A stretch of 64,000 nucleotides of DNA from Cryomorphaceae bacterium. GTDB lineage: Bacteria; Bacteroidota; Bacteroidia; Flavobacteriales; Schleiferiaceae. This document shows, in pieces, positions 43,624 to 52,969 of this stretch. The position numbers and the translations under genes are program-made. Within the stretch, counting starts at the first letter, position 1, and each line of letters opens with the position of its first letter. Where the stretch lies: positions 1 through 64,000 of the forward strand of contig JAHEGI010000003.1 of assembly GCA_024639785.1 (NCBI GenBank). Reading direction: 5' to 3'. Below the pieces are notes generated by a model, which had not been told where the DNA came from, ran no database searches, and was given only the letters and a program-made list of their open reading frames with translations.

Positions 43624-44508
43624 ATGAAAAATGTGACTGTATTAGGCGCCGGCACGATGGGCAATGGAATTGCGCATGTGCTCGCTAGCCATGGCTTTAA
43701 CGTCTCGCTGTTTGACATTGCCCAACCTGCGTTGGACAAGGCGATGGGGACGATCCAAAAGAACTTAGATCGCCAGGTTTCCAAAGAAATGTACACTGCA
43801 GAGGAAGCGCAAGCGGCCTTGGGTCGCATTCAGTGCTTCATTGATATAGATGCGGCGTTGCGACAGGCAGATTTGGTCATTGAGGCCGCCACCGAGCGCG
43901 AAGAGTTAAAGCTTCAAATATTTAGAGATCTGGATAGCAAAGCTCCTGCCGGCTGCATCCTAGCGAGCAACACCTCCTCCATTTCAATTGGGAAGATTGC
44001 GGCGGTCACGCAGCGGCCAGAACTCGTCATTGGGATGCATTTCATGAATCCCGTGCCCGTCATGAAGCTGGTAGAGATTATTCGAGGGTACAAAACCTCC
44101 AACGCGACGACGGATGCGGTCATCGAATTGTCCAAGGCCTTGGGGAAGACGCCCATCGCATGCCATGATTACCCTGGCTTTGTCGCTAACCGCATTCTAA
44201 TGCCCATGATCAATGAAGCGATTGAGACGCTGCAAACGGGTGTCGCTGGTGTCGCAGAAATTGATGGCATCATGAAGCTTGGGATGGCACATCCCATGGG
44301 CCCTCTGCAACTGGCTGACTTCATTGGCTTAGATGTTTGTCTCAGCATCTTACGCGTGCTTCACCAGGGATTGGGGCAGCCGAAATATGCGCCGAATCCG
44401 CTGCTCGTCAATCTCGTCACCGCGGGAGATTTGGGCGTGAAGTCTGGACGTGGTTTTTATGATTATTCCGGGGGTTTAAAAGATGCCCCAGTCGCTTACC
44501 TGCGTTAA
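43624..44508 (+). CDS. 3-hydroxybutyryl-CoA/3-hydroxyacyl-CoA dehydrogenase
   Basis: This 294-residue NAD-dependent enzyme oxidises 3-hydroxyacyl-CoA in beta-oxidation, or works in reverse in butyrate or PHB metabolism. It shows VTVLGAGTMGNGIAHVLASHGF, ASNTSSISIGKIA, GMHFMNPVPVMKLVEII with the catalytic His-Glu region, PGFVANRILMPMINEA, and the C-terminal GVKSGRGFYDYS. It is the short monofunctional form, not fused to an enoyl-CoA hydratase. No other fatty-acid genes are nearby. Confidence 0.94.
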   Translation: MKNVTVLGAGTMGNGIAHVLASHGFNVSLFDIAQPALDKAMGTIQKNLDRQVSKEMYTAEEAQAALGRIQCFIDIDAALRQADLVIEAATEREELKLQIFRDLDSKAPAGCILASNTSSISIGKIAAVTQRPELVIGMHFMNPVPVMKLVEIIRGYKTSNATTDAVIELSKALGKTPIACHDYPGFVANRILMPMINEAIETLQTGVAGVAEIDGIMKLGMAHPMGPLQLADFIGLDVCLSILRVLHQGLGQPKYAPNPLLVNLVTAGDLGVKSGRGFYDYSGGLKDAPVAYLR

Positions 44509-44527
44509 ATCCTTAATTCAAGAAAAA

Positions 44528-45706
44528 ATGAACAAAACCCTTTTTGTTAGTGCGCTCGCTATTTCAGCGCTCAGCCTAACCGCTCAAGTAAACTTGATCA
44601 ATAAAGTCTCCGGCAATGGGGCCTCGGTTGGTGCCACGTTTGAATTCAAAACGCTGGTCGACCTGGAAGCTACCCCGGTAAAGAACCAGGGCTCTACGGG
44701 CACTTGTTGGTCCTACTCTACGACCGGTTTTATCGAATCGGAACTTATCCGCATGGGCAAGCCTGTGATGGATTTGTCCGAAATGTATACGGTGCGCAAA
44801 GTCTACCAAGACAAGGCAGATCGCTATGTACGCCTGCATGGCTACCTCAATTTTGCCCAGGGCGGCGCCATGCCCGACATGCTTTATGTCATCAAACATT
44901 ACGGTGCGGTTCCGCAAGAAGCCTATGCAGGCCTCAACTATGGCAAAGACTACAATGACCACGATGAGCTCGAGGCATCTTTGAAAGGCATCGTGGATGC
45001 GGTAGTGAACAAGAATTCTGGAACCATTACCCCCGTTTGGAAGCAAGGATTTACTGGAGTTCTGGACGCCTATTTGGGCGAAGAACCCAGCATGTTCAAG
45101 CACAACGGCAAATCTTACACGCCACGCACCTTTGCGGATCAAGTTTTAGGCATCAACCCCGACGACTACGTGCAGCTCACTTCGTATACGCACCATCCCT
45201 TCAATTCTTGGTTCGCCATTGAAGTGCCTGATAACTGGACCTGGGGGCTTTCCTATAACGTCCCTCTGGATGAGATGATGGCCACCATTGACTATGCTTT
45301 GGAAAACGGATACACCATTGCGTGGGCTACGGATGTTTCTGAAAAAGGCTTCTCACTCAAGAACGGAGTAGCCGTACTACCTGCCAAGCCTTGGAGTAAA
45401 ATGAGTGATGAAGAGAAGAGTCAAGTCTACACCGGACCCCATGAGGAGATGATTGTCACGCAGGAAAACCGACAAATCGCCTATGACAACTACGAGTCTA
45501 CCGATGATCATGGGATGCAGATTGTAGGAAAAGTTGCAGACCAAGATGGCGGCATCTACTACATTGTCAAGAACTCTTGGGGTGAACGTGAAAACGCCTA
45601 CCGCAACGGCTACATCTACGCCTCAGAGGCCTTTGTGCGCTATAAGACGCTTTCCATCCTTCTTCACAAGGAGGGCGTTCCAAAGAAGATCGCCAAAGGA
45701 ATGTAA
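44528..45706 (+). CDS. secreted C1-family cysteine peptidase (bleomycin hydrolase/PepC-like)
   Basis: This 392-residue papain-fold aminopeptidase is exported by a signal peptide (MNKTLFVSALAISALSLTAQ). The active-site Cys60 is in NQGSTGTCWSYS, the His in DDHGMQIVG, and the Asn in YIVKNSWGE. PepC-like enzymes trim peptides from their N-termini; here secretion suggests use of external or periplasmic peptides. The start at 44528 is set by the signal peptide. Its TAA directly abuts the TAA of convergent argS (TAATTA). Confidence 0.9.
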   Translation: MNKTLFVSALAISALSLTAQVNLINKVSGNGASVGATFEFKTLVDLEATPVKNQGSTGTCWSYSTTGFIESELIRMGKPVMDLSEMYTVRKVYQDKADRYVRLHGYLNFAQGGAMPDMLYVIKHYGAVPQEAYAGLNYGKDYNDHDELEASLKGIVDAVVNKNSGTITPVWKQGFTGVLDAYLGEEPSMFKHNGKSYTPRTFADQVLGINPDDYVQLTSYTHHPFNSWFAIEVPDNWTWGLSYNVPLDEMMATIDYALENGYTIAWATDVSEKGFSLKNGVAVLPAKPWSKMSDEEKSQVYTGPHEEMIVTQENRQIAYDNYESTDDHGMQIVGKVADQDGGIYYIVKNSWGERENAYRNGYIYASEAFVRYKTLSILLHKEGVPKKIAKGM

Positions 45707-47476
45707 TTACATGCGTTCTGGAGCGGCCATGCCTAGCAAGGCCATGCCGCGTTGGAGCGCCCCAGCCACTTGGCCGGACAATGCCACACGAAACGCCGCA
45801 ATTTGCGGCGTTTCTGCGTTAAGCACAGAGTGTACTTGATAAAAGCCATTATACGTCTTGGCTAGTTCGTACAGGAAGCTGGCCACATCACTCGGATTCT
45901 GATCGGCGGCGGCCTTCTGCACTATGGATGGGAACTTAGCTAAACACTTAATCACTTCCTTCTCCTTGGTGGCTAACGTGAAATCCTCCCAAGACCAGGA
46001 GCCCATAACTCCAGCTTTGCGCAGAATAGAGCAAATCCGGGCATGCGTATATTGTAAAAAGGGCCCGGTGTTGCCGTTAAAGTCAATGGACTCCTCGGGA
46101 TTGAACACCATGCGCTTGCGCGGATCCACCTTCAGGATGAAGTACTTTAATGCCCCATGTCCCAAGGTGCGATACAGTGATGCTCGTTCCGCCTCCGATA
46201 AGCCTTCCACTTTGCCCAACTCCTCGGAGAGTTTTTGGGCGGTAGATTCCATTTCATCCAGGAGATCATCGGCGTCGACCACGGTGCCTTCCCTGGATTT
46301 CATACGCCCTGAAGGCAAGTCTACCATCCCATAGGACAAGTGGGAAAGGGTTTTGGCCCATGTGTAGCCTAGTTTTTGAAGAATCAAAAAGAGGACCTTG
46401 AAGTGGTAATCTTGTTCATTCCCTACGACATACGTCAAGGAATCCATTTGGTAGTCCGAGAATCGTTGTATGGCTGTGCCGATGTCTTGGGTCATGTAGA
46501 CGGAGGTTCCATCCTTTCGGAGTACGAGCTTTTCATCCAGTCCGTCCTCGGTCAAGTCAATCCATACGGATCCATCTTCACGGCGGTAGAAAACGCCCTG
46601 CGCCAAACCAATTTCGATGTCTTTCTTACCAAGTACGTAGGTTTGAGATTCATAATAGTTCTTATCGAACTGCACCCCTAAGCGATCATAGGTGGCGTTG
46701 AATCCCTCATATACCCAGGAGTTCATTGTGTTCCAAAGCTCCAAGACCTCCGTATCGCCGGATTCCCAGTCTTGAAGCATTTGTTGAACCTCTTTCATGC
46801 AAAAAGCTGATTTCTTCGCATCTTCTTCTGATAAACCCTGTGCTACCAAGTTGGCTACTTCGGATTTGAGCTGTTGGTCAAATCGCACATAATATTTGCC
46901 CACCAGGTGGTCGCCTTTCATGCCCGTACTCGCGGGAGTTTCCCCTCCGCCAAACATTTTCCAAGCATACATACTCTTACAAATATGAATGCCCCGATCA
47001 TTGATGATCTGTACCTGAAGTACAGGTTTTCCAGTGGCTTCAATCAGTTTCGCCACGGAGTAACCCAACAAGTTGTTACGAATATGCCCCAAATGCAAGG
47101 GCTTATTGGTGTTCGGCGAAGAGTATTCAACCATCGCCGCTGGTACGTCTGGATTTAGCTTCACTATGCCCCATTGCTCGTCCAACAGCATGCGGTCCAT
47201 CGCCGCACGTATCGGGGCATCGGACAGGCTGAGGTTGAGGAATCCTTTGACAACATTGTAGGCGGAAACGTCTTCAGCTTGCGGAAGCAGTGCTTTACCT
47301 ATGGCTTCAGCGGTAGCTTCCGGGCTCATGCGGCTGGCCTTGAGATATGGGAACACGACCAAAGTCAAATCCCCCTCAAACTCTTTGCGTGTTTCCTGGA
47401 GGTCAACATGGGTCTCTTCAATACCAAAAAGTTCCTTCAAGGTGGCGGCAATAGCCGCTTCCAGTCCTGTGTTCAT
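45707..47476 (-). CDS. argS: arginyl-tRNA synthetase
   Basis: This 589-residue class I synthetase charges tRNA-Arg. The HIGH motif appears in SSPNTNKPLHLGHIRNNLLG, and the KMSK region as GRMKSREGTVVDADDLL. The C-terminal DALR anticodon-binding domain carries LQYTHARICSILRKAG. The protein is full length. It follows the arginase gene by 5 bases, so one transcript would make both an arginine-degrading and an arginine-charging enzyme. Confidence 0.97.
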   Translation of the reverse strand: MNTGLEAAIAATLKELFGIEETHVDLQETRKEFEGDLTLVVFPYLKASRMSPEATAEAIGKALLPQAEDVSAYNVVKGFLNLSLSDAPIRAAMDRMLLDEQWGIVKLNPDVPAAMVEYSSPNTNKPLHLGHIRNNLLGYSVAKLIEATGKPVLQVQIINDRGIHICKSMYAWKMFGGGETPASTGMKGDHLVGKYYVRFDQQLKSEVANLVAQGLSEEDAKKSAFCMKEVQQMLQDWESGDTEVLELWNTMNSWVYEGFNATYDRLGVQFDKNYYESQTYVLGKKDIEIGLAQGVFYRREDGSVWIDLTEDGLDEKLVLRKDGTSVYMTQDIGTAIQRFSDYQMDSLTYVVGNEQDYHFKVLFLILQKLGYTWAKTLSHLSYGMVDLPSGRMKSREGTVVDADDLLDEMESTAQKLSEELGKVEGLSEAERASLYRTLGHGALKYFILKVDPRKRMVFNPEESIDFNGNTGPFLQYTHARICSILRKAGVMGSWSWEDFTLATKEKEVIKCLAKFPSIVQKAAADQNPSDVASFLYELAKTYNGFYQVHSVLNAETPQIAAFRVALSGQVAGALQRGMALLGMAAPERM

Positions 47477-47481
47477 TGGGC

Positions 47482-48438
47482 TTAAAATGAACCTCGTAAA
47501 CCGAGGCGTTCTTGCAATCTAAATACAGTGCTTTGCAGCAATTTAAAGGCAGCGGTACCCATAGCATTGCCGCCATTATCCAAAAGAGGATTGATTTCGG
47601 TAAACTCCATGCACATGACTTTGGGTTCGTCTGCAAAGAGCTCTAACAACCCGCGTGCTTCCTCCAAGGTAAAGCCATCCGAAACAGGTGTGCCTGTGCC
47701 GTCCGAAATACTCGGATCCATACTATCCACGTCAAAGGATACGTAGACCATATCACAGTCTTTTAACTGGGTCATGACGGCCTCAACCACGGCGGCCAAG
47801 CCTTTTGAACGCACTTCATTTACACGATGAACGCGCATGTCGTGTTCTGCAATGAGATGATCTTCAGGTGATTCCGTCGATCGAAGACCGATGAAAGCCA
47901 CATCGGAAGGCTTCACCCGCTGCGGATGGCCTTTCAACTTTTGCCAGGCATCCACAGTAACTGGGCTCGGGTCATTTATTTTGCACGCCACATTGTCGGC
48001 GCCAATCGCTGTGGCCAAAGGCATTCCATGCATGTTGCCCGAGGGCGAAGTGTACGGCGAATGCAAATCCGCATGCGCATCGATCCAAACCACACCCAGC
48101 CGTGAAAGTGGAAAGGCTTGCTTGATCCCTGCAATCGTGCCACCCGCGTTCGAATGGTCACCGCTAATCACAATGGGAAATTGTCCATCGTCGAGGGTTT
48201 CTGCCACCACGGCCGAAATGCGGCGGTACATGCGCACAATGCCTCGAATCCGCTTCCCATAGGGAGATTCCGGATGCCGGTAGAGCAACGCATTATTGGT
48301 TTGAACCTTCCGTGGTGCCAAGCTCCGGAAAAACTTAGGCTGGATATGGAAAGAGGCACCTCGAATAGCGGCATAACCCAGGCTTGAGCCTCGAGTACCT
48401 GCACCCAATTCGGACATCGCTGTTATCAGTTGAAGCAT
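47482..48438 (-). CDS. arginase/agmatinase family ureohydrolase (arginase-like)
   Basis: This 318-residue binuclear Mn enzyme has all metal ligands: His95 in SGDHSNAGGT, Asp120, His122 and Asp124 in WIDAHADLH, and Asp234 and Asp236 in SFDVDSMDPS. The late EFTEINP is also typical. SGDHSNAGGT with the HSPYTSPSGNMHGMP segment points to arginase (arginine to ornithine and urea). Other ureohydrolases cannot be excluded. It heads the operon with argS. Its ATG lies 5 bases after a -7 element that forms half of a palindrome shared with ftsK. Confidence 0.88.
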   Translation of the reverse strand: MLQLITAMSELGAGTRGSSLGYAAIRGASFHIQPKFFRSLAPRKVQTNNALLYRHPESPYGKRIRGIVRMYRRISAVVAETLDDGQFPIVISGDHSNAGGTIAGIKQAFPLSRLGVVWIDAHADLHSPYTSPSGNMHGMPLATAIGADNVACKINDPSPVTVDAWQKLKGHPQRVKPSDVAFIGLRSTESPEDHLIAEHDMRVHRVNEVRSKGLAAVVEAVMTQLKDCDMVYVSFDVDSMDPSISDGTGTPVSDGFTLEEARGLLELFADEPKVMCMEFTEINPLLDNGGNAMGTAAFKLLQSTVFRLQERLGLRGSF

Positions 48439-48443
48439 ATGGG

Positions 48444-48469
48444 CAAAGGTAGGAATTGGCCTACCTTTG
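48444..48469. promoter_or_regulatory. palindromic divergent promoter of the arginase and ftsK genes
   Basis: A perfect 10-bp inverted repeat, CAAAGGTAGG and CCTACCTTTG, flanks AATTGG. Each arm carries an exact -7 TACCTTTG: minus strand 48451-48444, ending 5 bases before the arginase ATG, and plus strand 48462-48469, ending 20 bases before the ftsK ATG. Confidence 0.65.
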
Positions 48470-48489
48470 AGACTCAGGAACTAATCCCC

Positions 48490-50880
48490 ATGGCAAAAAA
48501 GGTTAAAAGCAGCCCCTCCACCCCATTCTTTTCTGCAGTGAAGCAGGCTTTGTTAGATATCCAGACCAACAAATCCTTGCATGCGGTTTTTGGGATTGGA
48601 CTCCTTTTCATTTCGGGATTTGCGTTGCTTTCGAGCCTTTCTTCTTTGGCTTCATGGTCCTCAGACTATAGCGCTTTCGAAGGTGGATTCTCAGATATTT
48701 TATGGGACCCCAACGTCCAAATGGCCAATACCTTTGGAAAGCTGGGTGCCGCAGTGGGTTTTTATCTAACCGTCAAAAGCTTCGGATGGACCTTCCTCCT
48801 GCCCTTGATTTGGATGCTGATGCTCTCGCTAAAGTGGGGTTTTGGCCTTGCCTTCAAAGTGGGAACCTGGTTGCGCCGAGGACTTTTCTGGACGTTAATG
48901 CTCTGCATGGGAACTGCCTTGCTCCCCTGGCCCCTTGGGGATGTGGTGGTCGGAGACCTTGGCCACTATCTCTCCTTTTGGTCCACGCAATGGTTGGGCA
49001 CGGGGGGCGCTTGGTTGGCCTGGAGCAGCTTGACCCTAGCCCACGTGGTGTGGCTATTTAAAATGACCCCCCAAACGTGGAAGCGCAGCACAGCACCTGC
49101 ACCTTGGGACGATGAATCCCTTCAGTCCGAAGAAGTTCCCGAGGCGAAGCTGAGTATTCCAGACGAAGCGGCTGAAGAACTGGAGTGGGACTTGCATGCC
49201 CCGGAAACCCCGGAAACCCCACCCGTTCCACCAGCCCCGATCCCGACCCCGGAGCCGGCTGTAGAGGAAGAACCCAGTTTGGAACTCGAGGAGGTAGAAC
49301 CGATTCCCGTGCACAGCGAGGCGCTCCTGGAGGACGCATCTGCCAGCAAAAAAGGCTCCTTGGGCACGGCCTTTGATCCACGAGCAGATTTATCGCGCTA
49401 CCAATTCCCTAAGCTGAGTTTATTGGCAGACTTCCCTGCGGGCAATGCCAAAGTGGACGCCGAAGAGCTCGAAGCGAACAAAGAGCGCATCATTGAGACT
49501 TTGCGGAATTATAAAATCGAGATTGCCAAAATCAAGGCTGCCGTTGGGCCGACCGTGACCTTGTATGAAATAGTACCGGAGGCTGGAATCCGGATTTCTA
49601 AGATTAAAAGTCTGGAAGATGACATTGCGCTTAGCTTGAGCGCACTGGGCATTCGGATTATCGCCCCCATTCCTGGACGAGGTACTATCGGAATTGAAGT
49701 GCCTAATCGCAGCCCCCAAATGGTGAGCATGAAGGCGGTTTTGGCTTCGGAGAAATTCCAAAATAGCACCATGGACTTGCCCATTGCCTTGGGCAAGACC
49801 ATCAGCAATGAGGTTTTTGTGGCTGATTTGGCTAAAATGCCTCACCTACTCATGGCCGGTGCTACGGGTCAAGGTAAATCCGTAGGACTCAATGCGCTTT
49901 TAGCCTCGATTCTATATAAAAAGCACCCCTCGGAAGTCAAATTCGTATTGGTTGATCCCAAAAAAGTAGAATTAACCCTCTACAACAAGATCGAACGCCA
50001 CTTTTTGGCCAAACTACCGGATACAGACGACGCCATCATTACGGACACCACGAAGGTGATTCACACGCTCAATTCTTTATGCATTGAGATGGATGACCGC
50101 TATGACCTCCTCAAGGATGCCATGGTGCGCAACATTAAGGAATACAACCAGAAGTTCACAAGCCGCAAACTCAACCCAGAAGAAGGTCACAGGTATTTAC
50201 CCTACATCGTTCTGGTCATTGATGAGTTTGCTGATTTAATCATGACGGCCGGCAAGGAAGTAGAAACCCCCATTGCTCGACTGGCGCAATTAGCCCGAGC
50301 AATTGGCATTCACCTCATCATCGCGACGCAGCGGCCCTCGGTGAATGTGATCACGGGGATCATCAAAGCAAACTTCCCAGCGCGCATAGCCTTCAAGGTC
50401 TCCGCCAAGATTGACTCTCGCACCATTCTCGATGCTGGCGGCGCAGAGCAACTCATAGGAAAGGGGGACATGCTCTTTTCGGCAGGAAACGATCTCATCC
50501 GTCTCCAATGTGCCTTCTTGGACACGCCTGAAGTGGAAGAAGTGTGTGAGTTTATTGGCTCTCAGCAGGCTTATCCCGACGCCTATGCCCTACCGGAGTA
50601 TTCTGGTGAGGATGGTAGCTCGAGCGGGGGCGGTAACTACAGCGCGGATGAACGCGACGCCCTATTTGTCGATGCGGCCCGTATTGTGGTGCAAACGCAA
50701 CAGGGTTCGGCATCGCTTTTGCAACGAAAGTTAAAGCTGGGCTATAATCGAGCGGGTCGATTGATCGATCAGCTAGAAGATGCGGGAATTTTAGGTCCTT
50801 TTGAAGGATCCAAAGCTCGACAGGTCCTTATTCAAGATGAACACCATTTGATGGAACGCCTAAACGGCCCAACCCAATGA
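48490..50880 (+). CDS. ftsK: DNA translocase FtsK
   Basis: FtsK pumps DNA at the division septum and helps resolve chromosome dimers. The 796-residue protein has about four N-terminal membrane helices (residues 30-190) and a short acidic Pro/Glu linker (PETPETPPVPPAP, around 235-275). The motor domain carries Walker A GATGQGKS (457-464) and Walker B VLVIDEFADL, and the C-terminal gamma winged helix holds QGSASLLQRKLKLGYNRAGRLIDQLE. The start at 48490 is preferred: earlier in-frame codons lie before the -7 element. It leads a tightly overlapped chain running to ribB. Confidence 0.97.
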   Translation: MAKKVKSSPSTPFFSAVKQALLDIQTNKSLHAVFGIGLLFISGFALLSSLSSLASWSSDYSAFEGGFSDILWDPNVQMANTFGKLGAAVGFYLTVKSFGWTFLLPLIWMLMLSLKWGFGLAFKVGTWLRRGLFWTLMLCMGTALLPWPLGDVVVGDLGHYLSFWSTQWLGTGGAWLAWSSLTLAHVVWLFKMTPQTWKRSTAPAPWDDESLQSEEVPEAKLSIPDEAAEELEWDLHAPETPETPPVPPAPIPTPEPAVEEEPSLELEEVEPIPVHSEALLEDASASKKGSLGTAFDPRADLSRYQFPKLSLLADFPAGNAKVDAEELEANKERIIETLRNYKIEIAKIKAAVGPTVTLYEIVPEAGIRISKIKSLEDDIALSLSALGIRIIAPIPGRGTIGIEVPNRSPQMVSMKAVLASEKFQNSTMDLPIALGKTISNEVFVADLAKMPHLLMAGATGQGKSVGLNALLASILYKKHPSEVKFVLVDPKKVELTLYNKIERHFLAKLPDTDDAIITDTTKVIHTLNSLCIEMDDRYDLLKDAMVRNIKEYNQKFTSRKLNPEEGHRYLPYIVLVIDEFADLIMTAGKEVETPIARLAQLARAIGIHLIIATQRPSVNVITGIIKANFPARIAFKVSAKIDSRTILDAGGAEQLIGKGDMLFSAGNDLIRLQCAFLDTPEVEEVCEFIGSQQAYPDAYALPEYSGEDGSSSGGGNYSADERDALFVDAARIVVQTQQGSASLLQRKLKLGYNRAGRLIDQLEDAGILGPFEGSKARQVLIQDEHHLMERLNGPTQ

Positions 50881-51539
50881 AAAAATTAGCCTTCCTCCTC
50901 CCTTTCGCTACGCTTCTGTTTCTGACGATTCCTTTGATGGGTCAATCCGGCGATCCGCTGACTTTGCTCAAAGAAGTGGAAAAAAAGACATTGGCCTACA
51001 CGGATCAAACGATTCAATTCGCCATGGTGATTGAAGCTCCCGGGCGAGATGGGAAGAAGGTGCAGCGCAAAACTTCAGGCCAAGTGCTGGTCGTGGGAGA
51101 AAAAGCCCTTCTCCAACTCAATGGGCAGATGATTTATCTAGATGGTTCGCGCGTGACCACCGTGAGCGAGGAGGATGAGGAAATAGTTGTCCGAAAATTA
51201 GATGGCGATGAAACCCAATACACCCCCGCTGCGTTGGTCAAGAAATATGAGACGGGGTCTAATTTCCAGTGGGCAGGCGAAGAGACTGTTGCTGGAGGGA
51301 CCAAAGTGGTCTATATCCGCATGAAGCCAAAGAACAATGTGGATGTGCGCGATGTGGTTTTGGGCATCAACCTACGAACGAAGCGAATCCAATCCTACCA
51401 AGAATATGGCACGAATGACGTCACAACCACGTTGAAGATTTTACAATATGACGTGAATCAAGGCGTTACAGAGCAGAAAGTCACGTTTAACAAGTCCAAG
51501 TACCCGGGATACGATTATATGGCTCCCAAGGGGATGTAA
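50877..51539 (+). CDS. lolA: outer-membrane lipoprotein carrier protein LolA-like
   Basis: LolA ferries lipoproteins across the periplasm. The 220-residue protein has a signal peptide (MKKLAFLLPFATLLFLTIPLMGQ) and the LolA beta-sheet pattern (FAMVIEAPGRDGKKVQRKTSGQVLVVGEKALLQLNGQMIYLDGSRV) and a closing VTEQKVTFNKSKYPGYDY. Start and ftsK stop overlap as ATGA. The ftsK-lolA adjacency recurs in Bacteroidota from memory. A LolD-like ATPase lies elsewhere in this window (27264). Confidence 0.88.
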   Translation: MKKLAFLLPFATLLFLTIPLMGQSGDPLTLLKEVEKKTLAYTDQTIQFAMVIEAPGRDGKKVQRKTSGQVLVVGEKALLQLNGQMIYLDGSRVTTVSEEDEEIVVRKLDGDETQYTPAALVKKYETGSNFQWAGEETVAGGTKVVYIRMKPKNNVDVRDVVLGINLRTKRIQSYQEYGTNDVTTTLKILQYDVNQGVTEQKVTFNKSKYPGYDYMAPKGM

Positions 51540-51547
51540 GCCCTCCT

Positions 51548-52969
51548 ATGCAGCGGATTGATTGGTACCTGCTCCGGTCCTTTGCCGGGATCTTCCTGAA
51601 AACCATTGGTATTTCTGTGTTCTTTCTGCTCATGCAGATGGTCTGGAAATATGTGGATGACCTGGCCGGCCGTGGTGTAGACTGGTGGATTATTCTAGAA
51701 CTTCTCTTTTATTGGTCCGCTTCGGTATTGCCCATGGCCGCCCCCGTGGCCGTCCTCTTCGCTGGCATCATGGTCTATGGAGATTTGGCCGAGAGTCATG
51801 AACTTGCCGCGGCGAAATCCTCCGGCGCGTCCTTCTACCGCTTGATTCGCCCTGTGCTCCTAGCTCTTGCCCTGATCGCTACCGGGATGTTTTTTGTGGC
51901 GAATAATTTAATCCCTGTAGCCAACTTTAAGGGGGAGAATTTACTCATCAACATTGCCAAACAACGGCCGACATTCAACTTGCAACCGGGCATTTTCTAT
52001 GGCGGCATCGACGGCTACAGCATCAAAATTGGCGGGAAGACGGATAATACAGTCAGCGATATCTTGATTTATGATCACCGAGAGCGCGGTGAAGGGAATC
52101 ACACGGTGATCATGGCGCCAGAAGCGGTGTTGCATTACACGGAGGGCAATCGCTGGATGGAAATGGAACTTTTCCACGGAACCTCATACCAAGAGTACAA
52201 AGCGGAAAAACGCGAAGAACGAGACCGCAAACCTTTTCTAGAAAGCAGTTTTGACCGCATGATCATTCGAGTCAACATGGGTTCTTTTGAAATGGGAAAT
52301 CTCTATTCCGTCAATCGCAGTGATGAATACAACATGCTTGGGGTCGGCCAACTGGACAACGCTATAAACGAGTTGTATGCACAATATCGCATGCGGCAGG
52401 ATGAGGTCAATCTCATCATGCGCAACAAATACTACGGTTGGAATTCCAGTGATACGCTTGCGCTGGAAGACCAAGCCGTAGCATCGCTCCACATGAAGGA
52501 CCGCTTGCGGGGGCATTATCTCTTTCGGGCCGTAAATAATGCTATCCATGCGGTACAATCCAATCGGGATTACATGGAGCAGATTCAATCGGAATATGTT
52601 TGGCGAAATCAAATCATCGCCCGACACTACTTAGAGTTTCACAAAAAATTCAGCGTAGCCATTGCGTGTATTCTGCTGTTTTTCATCGGAGCGCCTTTGG
52701 GCGCGATCATCCAAAAAGGAGGATTTGGCTTGCCTTTCGTGATCTCCGTGTTGCTCTTTTTATTCCATTATGTCTTGACGATCATCTTTGAAAAAATGGG
52801 GCGTGAATGGCTTATTTCTCCCATGTGGGCCATATGGTTGCCCAACCTTATTCTTTTGCCTGTGGCTATTTGGATGACCATCTGGGCGGCCAATGATGCC
52901 ACCATGAATAGCTTCGCTCGACTGCGGAAACGGCTCATATTTTGGAAACAACAACCGGCTGCGAAGTGA
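51548..52969 (+). CDS. LptF/LptG family permease
   Basis: This 473-residue inner-membrane protein of the LPS export ABC transporter has three N-terminal helices (about 12-32, 50-75, 98-120). A large periplasmic domain (125-360) follows, then three C-terminal helices (365-450). The family loop SGASFYRLIRPVL after ELAAAKSSG is visible. One gene stands here, as is usual in the phylum; the second permease would be elsewhere. It begins 8 bases after lolA and its stop overlaps the glycosyltransferase start as GTGA. Confidence 0.9.
   Translation: MQRIDWYLLRSFAGIFLKTIGISVFFLLMQMVWKYVDDLAGRGVDWWIILELLFYWSASVLPMAAPVAVLFAGIMVYGDLAESHELAAAKSSGASFYRLIRPVLLALALIATGMFFVANNLIPVANFKGENLLINIAKQRPTFNLQPGIFYGGIDGYSIKIGGKTDNTVSDILIYDHRERGEGNHTVIMAPEAVLHYTEGNRWMEMELFHGTSYQEYKAEKREERDRKPFLESSFDRMIIRVNMGSFEMGNLYSVNRSDEYNMLGVGQLDNAINELYAQYRMRQDEVNLIMRNKYYGWNSSDTLALEDQAVASLHMKDRLRGHYLFRAVNNAIHAVQSNRDYMEQIQSEYVWRNQIIARHYLEFHKKFSVAIACILLFFIGAPLGAIIQKGGFGLPFVISVLLFLFHYVLTIIFEKMGREWLISPMWAIWLPNLILLPVAIWMTIWAANDATMNSFARLRKRLIFWKQQPAAK

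Noticed and set aside
49200-49260. short proline/glutamate repeat in ftsK (PETPETPPVPPAP)
   Set aside because: This is the usual low-complexity linker between the membrane and motor domains, not a mobile or regulatory repeat.
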